From Opisthocomus hoazin (taxonomy: Eukaryota > Chordata > Aves > Opisthocomiformes > Opisthocomidae): a stretch of 64,000 nucleotides of DNA. A program made the position numbers and the translations under genes. The number at the start of each line of letters is the position of its first letter. Position 1 is the stretch's first letter. Below the pieces are notes generated by a model that ran no database searches, was not told where the DNA came from, and was given only the letters and a program-made list of their open reading frames with translations. The stretch is taken from contig NC_134414.1 in assembly GCF_030867145.1 (NCBI RefSeq), forward strand, positions 130,894,465 through 130,958,464. Direction: 5' to 3'. Of this stretch, positions 39,570 to 49,485 are shown one piece after another.

Positions 39570-40230
39570 AAAAAAAACGCAACAGAACGTACAGGGTTTT
39601 GGTGGTAGCTGCCTGCAGGCTGTGGGTATACCGGCTGTAGTGCACCGCACAGAGGAGCAGTTTGCTGAGTAGCACCATCTCACCATGCCTTTCTGAGGGG
39701 CATGGATTGTTACATGTCGGGCAGCACCATACAAATACAACCGTATTCCTCTCGAGATCTTGTTCTCCTGGTGCGTCAGCATGCTTACCAGCCTCCCTGG
39801 GAACTAACTCTTGCAGCTCTGCAGCGTGCTCTGTGGGCGTCTGCTGGCTGGAAAACGGGTGTAAAAAGATGGCAGGGAGTATTAATCATCCCTAAGTTTT
39901 GAAGCACAGTTGTGTTTGTTGACATTGAAATAAAATGCTCTATCCCAGTCCCAGCTACTTCCTTCACCTGCTGCCTTGCTCTCTCCAGCGCCTCTCTGGG
40001 TAATTAATTGCTCTGTTGGTTAGAGAGGTTGTTTCGGTCTGGCTGAGCAAAGCTTGGGGCTTGGGAGGCGCCCGGGTGGCGAGAAGTTGTCTCGAGGGTG
40101 CACCCTAGTGCCGAAAAGTGGCATGGCGGGTGGGGGTGTGTGTCGGGGTTCGGGGGGGGGGGCAGAGAATTCTGTTAAGAGCAGCTAAGGCACAGGTCAG
40201 AGTTACAGGCCTGGGGCGCCGGAGATTTGT
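39570..40230. promoter_or_regulatory. CpG-elevated, GC-rich patch (possible weak CpG island)
   Basis: In an otherwise CpG-poor window this segment has clearly more CpG dinucleotides, densest at 40000-40225, where GGCGCCCGGGTGGCGAG and CTCGAG occur. I counted about a dozen CpGs there by eye. Such patches often mark promoters or enhancers protected from methylation. I see no TATA box or first exon attached to it. The patch also holds a G-quadruplex motif. It might equally be a GC-rich repeat remnant or an isolated regulatory element. Confidence 0.4.
40128..40162 (+). other. Canonical G-quadruplex motif
   Basis: G runs of 3, 5, 4 and 11 bases lie within 35 bases. GGGG at 40145-40148, the loop TTC and the eleven-G run at 40152-40162 already satisfy the usual four-run rule with loops of 3, 1 and 1 bases. 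Confidence 0.75.
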
Positions 40231-41211
40231 GGGTGGGCTGAGAAATAGGGAAGCATGTTGCATCTCTCTGAGGTGATTTTGAGGAGGAAGTCAGACGTGC
40301 TTCATGAGGATGTGACTGAGCAGTGAGGAAGGGGTACCTTTCTTTATGGCATAATACTCCGTCCTGTGGCAATAATCTGAAATAAACTAAATCTGTGTCA
40401 GAGAGATGTGATATGACATGCAGTATTCATTCCTGTACAAACGCACTGTAGCATAACTTGGCAAACATCAGAGCAGTCAATCATTAGCACTTCATTATTA
40501 TCTTCAGAGGTGGGTGCTCCTGCTGATCTGTGCTCAAGACAGACATCTCTTCTTCACAATAAAATTGCCATTGGCATCACTATTCATGTTCTAAATGTAA
40601 AAACAAAACATTTTGTATCCCATCCTAGTGTGTAGTAATAGTCTCCAGATTTCACATCTGAGTTCAGTAATCCGGCCTGTGATCTTATATTATCTTCACG
40701 AATCAGAACATACTGTGGAGAGAGGCTGACTTCTGCAGTGGAAGATTATAATGGAGTATTGAAAGACCAGGGCTCAGTGTGGCGTGGATTATGAAGCCTG
40801 TCTTCCCCAGCAATCTAGCTTAGGCAGAACTGGTGCTTTAAGTATTTTCTTACATTTTAAACACGTTTAGAGTAATGAAATTATAATCTGAAATATTTCA
40901 GGATGTCCTAAATTAATTCTAATCCCAGGAAAATGGATACGTACTGAGATATTTTTGATTCATGCAGTTACTGTGTTGGAGATGCTCATTACTGTCACAT
41001 GCCTTTCTGTGTTTTGCTTTTGCTTCTGCCTGCAATTCAGCTTAACCAGATTCTGTTTCGGCAGACAGTGATAAGCATATAGAGATATGACAGAAGAAGA
41101 GGTGTAGACAACATGTTGGGAAGGAATGTTGCATAGTAATCCAGTAAAAGAGAGGCTGTATTTGTGTTAATTATCTGAAGTGACACAAATGTGTTGATGA
41201 AGGTAGTTTTA

Positions 41212-42636
41212 TAGAATCATAGAATGCTTTGGGTTAGAAGGTATGGGCAGGGACACCTGCCACTAGACTGGGTTGTTCAAAGCCCTATCCAACCTGGCCT
41301 TGAACACTTCCAGGAATGGGACATCCACAGCTTCTCTGGGCAACCTGTTCCAGTGCCTCACCACCCTCACAGTAAAGAATTTCTTTCTTATATCTAATCT
41401 AATCTACCATCTTTCATTTTAAAGATATTATTCCTTGTCCTATCACTACAGGACCTGATAAAAAGTCCCTCTCCAGCTCTCTTGTAGGCTCCCTTCAGGT
41501 ACTGGAAGGCTGATGCAAGGTCTCCCCGGAGCCTTCTCTTCTTCAAGCTGAAAAGTCCCAACTCTCTCAACCTTTCCTCATAGGAGAGGTGTTCCATCCC
41601 TCTGATAATTTTGCGGGCCTTCTCTGGACCCCCTCCAACAGGTCCATGCCTTTCCTGTGCTGAGGGCTCCAGAGCTGGATGCAGGACTCCAGATGGGGTC
41701 TCACCAGGGTGTAGTAGAGGGGCAGAATCACCTCCCTCAACCTGCTGGCCACGCTCCTTTTGATGCAGCTGAGGATATGGTTGGCCTTCTGGGCTGCAAG
41801 CACACATTGCCAGCTCATGTTGAGCTTCTCGTCAACCAGCACCCCCAAGTTCTTCTTGGCAGGACTGCTCTCAATTCATTGTCTTCACAGCCTGTATTTG
41901 TGCTTGGGATTGCCTTGACTGATGTGCAGGACCTTGCACTTGACCTTGTTGAACTTCATGAGGTTTGCATGGGTCCACCACTCAAGCCTGTCAAGGTCCC
42001 TCTGGATGGCATCTCCCTTCCCTCCAGCTTGTCAGCCACACCACTCAGCTTGATGTCATTGGCAAATTTGCTGAGGGTGCCCTCAATCCCACTGTCCATG
42101 TCACCGACAAAGTTGTTAAACAGTGCTGGTACCAATACCAACCCCTGAGGAACACCACTCGTCACTGGTCTCCACTGAGACATCAAACCATTTTCCACAA
42201 CTCTTTAAGTGTGACCGTACAGCCAATTCCTTCTTCACCGAATGGTCCATCCGTCAAATGCATGTCTCTCCAATTTAGAGACAAGGATGTCGTGTGGGAG
42301 AGTGTCAAATGCTTTGCCCAAGTCCAGATAGATGACATCAGTTGCTCTTCCTTATTCACTAACACTGTAACCCCGTTGTAGAAAGCCACCAGATTTATCA
42401 GACACAATTTGCCCTTAGTGAAGCCATGTTGGCTGTCACCAATCACTTCCTTATTTCCCGTGTGCCTGAGCATAGTTTCCAGGAGGATCTGTTCCATGAT
42501 CTTGCTGGGCACAGAGGTGAGACTGACTGGCCTGTAGTTCCCCAGGTCTTCTTTCTTTCCCTCTTTAAGAATGGGAGTTATGTTTCCCGTTTTCCAGTCA
42601 GTGGGAACTTCATGGGACTGCCATGACTTCTCAAAT
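41212..42636 (-). mobile_element. CR1 LINE, longest copy (about 1.4 kb), antisense
   Basis: This 5'-truncated CR1 on the minus strand has its octamer tail (plus-strand ATAGAATCATAGAATGC) at 41212 and extends back to the RT fingers near 42636. The minus strand encodes, in shifting frames, [15 protein letters not shown], motif A ([11 protein letters not shown]), VTSGVPQG, the catalytic box, then [36 protein letters not shown] and [18 protein letters not shown]. The FADD box has become FAND (codon at 42058-42060). The 3' UTR relates it to the copy at 1.9-2.3 kb. The plus-strand open frames crossing it are antisense shadows. Confidence 0.97.
41394..42512 (-). pseudogene. CR1 ORF2 reverse transcriptase, frameshifted
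   Basis: The RT palm and thumb-like region is spread over at least four minus-strand frames (42512-42183, 42198-41956, 41848-41567, 41807-41394), so several indels have accumulated. Motif A keeps its aspartate (YLDLGKAFD) but in a frame different from the upstream fingers. The catalytic pair FADD is FAND, so it lacks one metal-binding aspartate. VTSGVPQG, the conserved motif B, is intact. The protein is dead by both criteria. Confidence 0.92.
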
Positions 42637-43033
42637 TTTCTTCACAGACAGCAGTGTCTTCAGTACTAAGTAATTACATAATGTTCCAAAGGACTGGCGA
42701 AGTTTTTGCTGCAGGAGCTCTATGAGGTTAAGCAGATTTATTTGTGTTAAGACATAACAATGAAGGGGAAGCCTTCAGATGAGGAATCCTTCAAGAAATA
42801 TTTAATGCATTGAGTACTTGCTCAAAGAAGCTGGTGTGTTGATAGTGTTTTTAAATATATATTGTAGCACACATAGTATATTTTATGGAGTATACATCTA
42901 AGTGGTTTGTACAGAGTGTGATCAACTAGTTGGGCAAGTAAGTGGTTGAATGCTTGGGCTCAGAGGGCAGTAGTTAATGGATCATACGCTATCTAGATGC
43001 TGGTAAGAAATGGAGTATAACAGATGCTTATCT
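42637..43033. other. Spacer between two opposed CR1 copies
   Basis: About 400 bp of AT-rich sequence, with no feature recognised, separates the 5' ends of the two CR1 fragments. Confidence 0.55.
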
Positions 43034-43766
43034 TAGGACCTGTTGTTTTAACATCTTTGTCAGTATGCTGGAGGAGGTGACATGGTGGACTCCTGTCAAA
43101 TTTTCAGGTGACAAAAAATTGACATGACCACTTGATATTCTTGAGGGCAGGGCTTCCATTCAGAAGGACCTAGGCAGGCTGGAGGGATGGGCTGACAGGA
43201 ACCTTATGAAATTCAACAAGGACAGGAGCCAGAAGTGGGCCCTGGCAGTAAGGCAGGTCAACAGTGTCCTGGGCTGTCTGAAAAGGAGTATGGCCGGTAG
43301 ATTGAGGGAAGAAATTGTCCCCCACTGCTTACCACTTGTTGGACCACATACCCGAATAGCATCCAGTGTTGGTCTCTCACCCTACATCCAAATACAGGAC
43401 AGACATCAATAAACTGGAGCAAGTCCAGTGAAGGGCAACCAAGATGGTCAGAGTCTGAAGCATTTTCCCTGTGCAGACAGGCTAAGGGAATGGGGCTTAT
43501 TCAGTCAGGAGAACAGGCAGCTTCGGGGGACCTAAGAGCAGCCCTCCCAGTGCTTCCAAGGAGGTTGCCAAGAAGATGGAGCTAGGCTTCTCACAGTGTT
43601 GCACAGTGGGAGCATGAGAGAAAATGGCCACAAGTTGGAACAAGGGAGGTTTATAGTGGTTGTAAGGAAAAAATATTTTCCCCTAGAGGATGGACAGGCA
43701 GTGGAGCAGGTGCCTGGTGAGACTGCAGGCTCCTTCCTTGGAGTCTTTCAAGACCTGACTGTTAAG
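43034..43766 (+). mobile_element. Old, diverged CR1 LINE copy
   Basis: The fragment aligns by eye to CR1 ORF2 from just before the catalytic box (CCTGTTGTTTTAACATCTTT) to near the end of the coding region. The FADD box is FSGD (43101-43112), followed at once by a stop. Between the NLMKFNKD and QKWALAVRQVNSVLGCL blocks roughly 30 codons are missing. The 3' UTR and octamer tail are absent. It belongs to a lineage unlike the other copies and is the most decayed. It lies about 400 bp from the minus-strand copy, in opposite orientation. Confidence 0.88.
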
Positions 43767-44927
43767 GAACAATTAAAATCCAAAATAGACCCCACATAAA
43801 ATAATACAAAATATTAAGATCGTGGAGGAGTGGCAGAGTTGAAAACCTGGAATCACACTGGTTATCCATATGGTAGGTCATGATAATGTTGTTGAAACTG
43901 CAGAAGTAAGTGTACTAGGTCATCTGAGTTACAAAGCGAACAGTAAGACAAGTTAATAAATTCTTAGAGAAGCTAAATAAATGCATTTGTTACTTCAGTC
44001 CATGTTATGCAGAACTTTGGTGAAATGCACAGCCTGTTAGTAAAGATGAGTCACTGTCTGAAATTACAAGTGTCTAATAAATGAGTGCTGGAACAGTTTG
44101 ATGAACTATATAACAAAATGTCACAAGAACTAGCTGTTCTGTCCATGCCTTCTGACTGATTTTCTTCCTTTCACTTTTTCTGTGATCCCATTCATTTGGA
44201 GATCTGGAACTCAGTTTGGGATCCAGATACTAGAATGTACTGACATCATATGTCATTTTTCTGCTATCAAATGGCATACATCTTACTTTGTGAGTAATAG
44301 ATTAGCATACGACCCTGTATTGCTGATAACATGAGAGTTCAAATGTTTGCTCATCAAAATGAGAGTGAAGGAGTGGGAAAGAAGAAGTAATTGCAGACTC
44401 TCAGAAAGTGGAGTTAAGATTTACTTTTTTCATTCTTTTTCTTTTTTAAGCAACACATCTGAAAGAATGTTCTTTGGCCTCTCTCTTTTTGTGAATGCCT
44501 TTAGAGGAGATCCTGTGACATTTACAAGAAAAAGAGTCCAGTAATTGAGTCACACACAGGAGAATAATAATTATAATTAACATTTATATATCAAATCTTG
44601 CAACAAAGTCACTTCTCAAATAACTGACAGTACTGGTGAAAGGTAAAGTACCAACCAGTAATGCTGTGAGAAAACACAGACCAAGTGTACTGCAAGAAGT
44701 CCTTGCTATTGTGCTTTTCAGAGTGAAGATAGGATTTTGGTTTTTAAGGTTATGCTTTACACACTCTTCCTGCTTTAAATTAGAACAGTAAGGAGCTGAG
44801 TCACCTTGGCTTTTGCTTGTCAAAATAATCAGGAATGATAGGTGAATTGGAACTGAGCCCAAATCTTAACAAAAGCATATTCATATTTGGAAGCAAAATG
44901 TAAAATCCCATCTCCTGCTCTCCCCTT

Positions 44928-44942
44928 CCCCCCCCCCCCCCC
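44928..44942 (+). repeat. Poly(C) run
   Basis: Fifteen consecutive cytosines inside a C/T-rich segment (CTCCCCTTC before, CTTTTCTTTTCC after). Confidence 0.9.
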
Positions 44943-47194
44943 TTTTCTTTTCCTTCCCCTACTCTTGTTTTCACTGTACTTGCTGGTCTGGGAACTATTA
45001 AAATAGAACTAGAAAAATTCTGTTCTGCTCCCAGACTATCTGTGATACCATCTTATTGGAATCTCTGTTTTTGGGATCTACCCCAGAGACTCAGTTGAAG
45101 TAGAGGTAAGCAAGTAAACTTTTGAGTACTTGACTTTGTTACTTAAGCATTACAAATTTGATACTGAAGAGGAGGAGTCAGTAGGGGATCAAAGGTTTTG
45201 ACTCTTCCTGAACAGATTTGATCTGTTTGAGACTTTTCATAACTGCACTTATCTCAGTTTTCTTGCCTTTTAGGCTAAAGGTATAATAACACAAAACTGT
45301 CATTAACTGAATCTTCTTTGTTTAATATTTTCCTTCTGAGGAGTAAAAGGATAGGCAACATAATTCCAGGTTTGTGTGGATGAGAGAAACCTGAGCAACT
45401 TCTGGGTTAGATTATTTCTGCTGTGAAGTGTGACGTACATTTTTTATTTCTGTGAACTGAAACCAGATGCTGTCTCTGTTTAAATGGAGATGGTGGAGCA
45501 GCCCTCCAACAAGAGGAGAAATCTGATACCTCAACAGCATTACGGAAGCATCCAGTAGTGCGGGATAGTGCTTGAAGACCCAGGAACTACCTTCTGTTCC
45601 CATGTTTGTTTTTTCACTGCAGTAGTCAGCATCCAGTGAACAGCAGAAGGATTAAGGAAAGAGGAAAGCAGAAGCTGGTGGGGTTTTTTTTTATTTTTCA
45701 TAGAACAGAGGTTTCCTAGGAAAGGTCAGTCCGCTAAGAAAATAAGTGGACAAAATCACTGATCACATAGATGATGCAGATGTGGGAAGCATATTGGCAA
45801 AGTGTAAGAGAATATTGTGTTACTGATTTTTGGACTCTTGTCATATATTTGACAGAAATTTACACTTACATCTGCTAATTGAACCATAATTGCCCCTGAT
45901 GAAGCATATGCTTGATAAGACAGGGTGAAATGCATCTGACGTGGGTTTTTGAACTTTGGGTTGAGCAAAGCTGTTTTCTACAGGAATGATCAGAGGGAAA
46001 GGGACCTGGGTAGTCTGCCAGAGTTTCAAGGAGAAGGTTAAGCGTCTCTATGGTGTACCAAACAAAGACGAAGTGTTTGGATAATGCACAGGAAGAAAAG
46101 GAAAGGTGTAACTGGCAGCAGAGAAGCAAGTGTTTATGAAAGCAGGAATGGGAGCATATTTATCTCTGAGAGAGGGGATAAACCCCATTTTGTTACATAG
46201 CCGAAAAACTAATATGTTTCACTGAGACTTTCTACATTTTGTTGAAAGGTGTTGTGTGATCTTTAAAAGAAGAGTGAATTTGCCAGAAAACAAACCAGCA
46301 GACTGCACTTTACAGTAACACAAAGACAGCTGTGTGTAACCAGAGAGTAATTTTTCCTATTACTTCTCATGAGAGACTACTCCATCAAATGACTGATTTC
46401 TTACTTTTAATTATGAAGAGGGAAAAATAGAATGTGCTTTCTGGAGGATTTTTGAAAGTAGTATTTTAGCCAGAAAAAGAAGGGTGGCACATTTGCTCTG
46501 TGTATCCAACTTTCTGTCATTTGAAACTCTTTTGCCATCAGGTATGGTCAGTGTTTTGGGAGACCCCTGTCCACCTGTATGGCCTTTTCAGTATCTTCTT
46601 GTCTCATCCAAATTGTACCTGTTGCATTTATCTGTTTGTAGTGTTCATATTCAGGATCTGAATCCTCCCAAAGATCCTTGAGGTAATAGTGCTTGGGGAT
46701 TTTTTGGAGTCTGTCTGTAATATTGACTTCGAACTTGCTATTCAGAGATTTTCATTTCTGAATCAGAAAAAGGTTCCCTTATGTCAGAATTAAGAGGGTG
46801 TGATCATGCTGGAAAACATTTCCACTGCCAAACTGTTTTTGTTGTAACTGTGTGCTGTCCATACTGGTTAGAAGAGCTTGAATTTTCTTGGTTTTGTCTG
46901 TAGGACCATTACTGTTAGCTTCAGTTTTGAAGTTCTTCCTGAAGTGTGGATTTCGTGGGGTCCTTTAAATATAGCACTAATCTGTTTTTCAAGAAAGGCT
47001 CCTGTATGCATTAATATATTCTCCTTGCTTTTTCAACTACTTTATTTCCAAAGTGCCAGCCCAGGCAATAATGCTATAATTTTTTTCTACTTACAGAACA
47101 CTATATGAAAGTAGGACAATGTCAGGTCTGGGCAAGTGTGAACAGACCAAGCATACTGAAGAGCTTTACATATTGCAAGCAATGGAAATGTTTG

Positions 47195-47320
47195 GGTTTG
47201 TTGGTTGTTGTTTTTTGGGTGTTTTTTTTTTGGGGGGGGGAGCTAGTTTGTTTGGGGTTTTGGGGGCAGGCTTTTTTGGGGAGTGTTTCTTGTTTGGATT
47301 TGGGATTTTTTTTAGGGAGA
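47195..47320 (+). repeat. G/T-rich low-complexity patch with G runs
   Basis: Poly-T and poly-G blocks alternate: nine Gs at 47232-47240, then GGGGTTTTGGGGG at 47254-47266 and GGGG near 47278. The sequence could support a G-quadruplex, though one loop is longer than the strict rule allows. Confidence 0.75.
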
Positions 47321-48292
47321 GATGTGTCACTACTTAGTTGAATAGATTTTATCTCTTTTGGGATGTTTTCCAGATACTGAGACGAAATTCTTCCTTAACC
47401 TTTTTCTTCTGCTTCACCCTTTCCTTTCCACCTTCTCAGTTGTGAGTAGGACCAAGTTCTGTGCTTAGTTGGCTCATTGCAAACATTGAGTGAAAGAGTT
47501 TTTCATGTAATGAAGGAATTTCTTTTTCACGTGCAGTTATGTAACTGCTGAGATGATTTAGCCCCTGGAAGGAGACACATTACCTTTTTGCTTTCAGTGT
47601 GCATTGTGCCCATTGACTAACCAGACGTATATGAACGGGGAAAGCATAAGATATTTTTAAATTGCCAAAATCAGATACAAGTCAAAAAATGATGTTAGTA
47701 TTTTCAAACACAGATCTTTTGCTGAATAAATATTTATCATACAGTTTATAATGTCATGTCAAATGAAACTAGCATTTTATTTTGCCTGGATGAAAGCCAC
47801 ATCTAGCCCGAATTAATCTTAAGCAAAATACTGAGATTTCAATACTGAATTCAATATAGCAAACAGTTTTCTGAGTACTGTGAATGTTATTTTTGCATTT
47901 TAAGTCCAGCTTTCTTCGATAAAACACTGAAAAAGTCTCTCAGATCAGTTTTCAGTTAATAGAAGTTTTTATATTCATGGGTTTATTTGCAGGAAATTTA
48001 AGTGATCAAATGCTAATCTCTTATCTTGAGATGTGGAAAGACCTGTTAACAAACCCCAGAACGTTATAGCAGGGGCAGCCTGATAATTCTTTTTATTTTT
48101 TTTTAATGCTAATTCTCCTTTTGCAGTGGGAGTGAATGATGTCATCTTGTCTCCTCCCACTGTGTAAACTAAGCTTGTGTCAAAGTGTTGCTGCCTCTTG
48201 TCACAGAGAGAACAGTTCACTTAAATGCAGCTGCAGTACTTCTGTGTGATACCTGTCAGAATCATTCCCAGTGCGAGGTTGGGTTTGTGACC

Positions 48293-48371
48293 ATGATGTC
48301 AAGATTGGTCTTTCTGCTTTTCTGTGGATATATTGCACTAAATCTGGGAAATGCTCAGAAATTGCCAAGAG
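48293..48371 (+). other. Candidate first coding exon with signal peptide
   Basis: Two consecutive ATGs (48293 and 48296) open a frame whose first 20 or so residues are a textbook secretory signal: a short basic start (MMSR), the hydrophobic core LVFLLFCGYIALNL, and a GNA|QK cleavage site with small residues at -3 and -1. The frame then reads QKLPRG and meets CAAGAG|GCAAGT, the consensus form of the minor GC-type splice donor. Without splicing it ends at a stop eight bases later. A splice-terminated signal exon is the usual architecture of genes for secreted proteins. I do not recognise the protein and see no second exon, so chance remains possible. Confidence 0.3.
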
Positions 48372-49462
48372 GCAAGTAGCTATGACAACTTTCTGGGTTT
48401 TTGTTTGGTTTTTTTTTGCTGTGGGGCTTTTTGTTTTTTAATGCTTGTCTTTAGCTATGGAAGTTCACTTTCAACATGTTAGGAATGATTAAAGATAATG
48501 GAAAAGACGGAAGAAGACCAGTCAACAGGGCAAGGTCCAGGTACAAGAGAGTAACTTTAAAGCTCTTGAATTAAACCAGCTCAAATGTTTTCTTGAGATC
48601 TTGTGACTCTAGTGAGAAGTACCATGAAACCATATAACAGTGTTTAATGATTTTATAATGATTTGGACAGCGTTGTGCAGGTTTATGGTTTAAGATCTTA
48701 AAAAAAGTGTGACTTAGAAGCACCTTGGGTTGTTGGTGGTAGAAATCAGTTCTGTCTTGAAAGAACTTTTATGCTTTCCCTTTATATCCATCCGTAATGA
48801 TTGAATAAGAATTTACTTTTGTAAGTCAGGTTGCATGCATTCTGAGGGAGAGAATATGATTTATTAAAATTTCTCAGAGAAGAAAAAATATCCCCCCAAA
48901 CTGTGTAAATATGTGTTTAACTATTCCTTTCTCCTGGAGTCTGGAAGTATAGTAGATTTACAAAGCTGGCAGGGATCTCTTCTCTTCCTTGCTAATGTGA
49001 CTGATGTAACATTGGCATTTTACTAGTACTTTATTACTGAAGGAAGAACAGTCATAGCATAAAATGAAAAGAATATTTCTAAATCTAGATTGTAAAATAC
49101 TTTGTAGTACCTTGGCATTGAAGCAGCACTTTCACGATTGTTTCTGTACTGCACGTAATGCTCTCAATTTGCAGAAGTGCTTGCCTGAGTCCACAGTACT
49201 TTGTAATGTGTTTTACATCTGCAGTCTCCTGCAACCAGCAACATTTAGAAAGGAAGCTGCGATTTAGTTCCTTATGAGAACGTTTATTAAGAAGCCACCA
49301 CTTTGAGCACTTCCTAGGGATTCTGTTTCATGGATGGGGAACCTAAAAATATTTTGGGCAGAAGAGGTGATTTTTCACCACCCACACCTTCCCAAGAGAG
49401 TTTTTGAAAAAGATTTTTTTTCTTTCTTTTTTTTTGTTGGTGTGGGGTTTTTTTCCTCCTTT

Positions 49463-49485
49463 CCCCCCCCCCCCCCCCCCCCCCC
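49463..49485 (+). repeat. Long poly(C) run
   Basis: Twenty-three consecutive cytosines are preceded by a T-rich and then G/T-rich stretch from about 49410. This is the longest homopolymer in the window, so assembly and read errors are likely here. Confidence 0.9.

Larger units (their letters stand above)
32477..41211. other. Unique sequence with a GC/CpG-elevated patch
   Basis: About 8.7 kb with no recognised gene. It contains a 10-bp-arm palindrome at 33233-33253, a 15-base C run at 34348-34362, a G-rich patch at 35096-35113 and a CpG-elevated region at about 39570-40230. A minus-strand splice-donor-like site (GTGAGTAC, exon end at 33026) follows a short open frame, but no matching acceptor of quality is present. 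Confidence 0.5.

Noticed and set aside
41657..42381. Plus-strand frames of 163 and 138 codons
   Set aside because: They are antisense to the CR1 ORF2 relic, whose conserved RT motifs read on the minus strand.
47232..47281. Interstitial telomere repeat
   Set aside because: The units are GGGGTTTT-like, not TTAGGG, and are not periodic.
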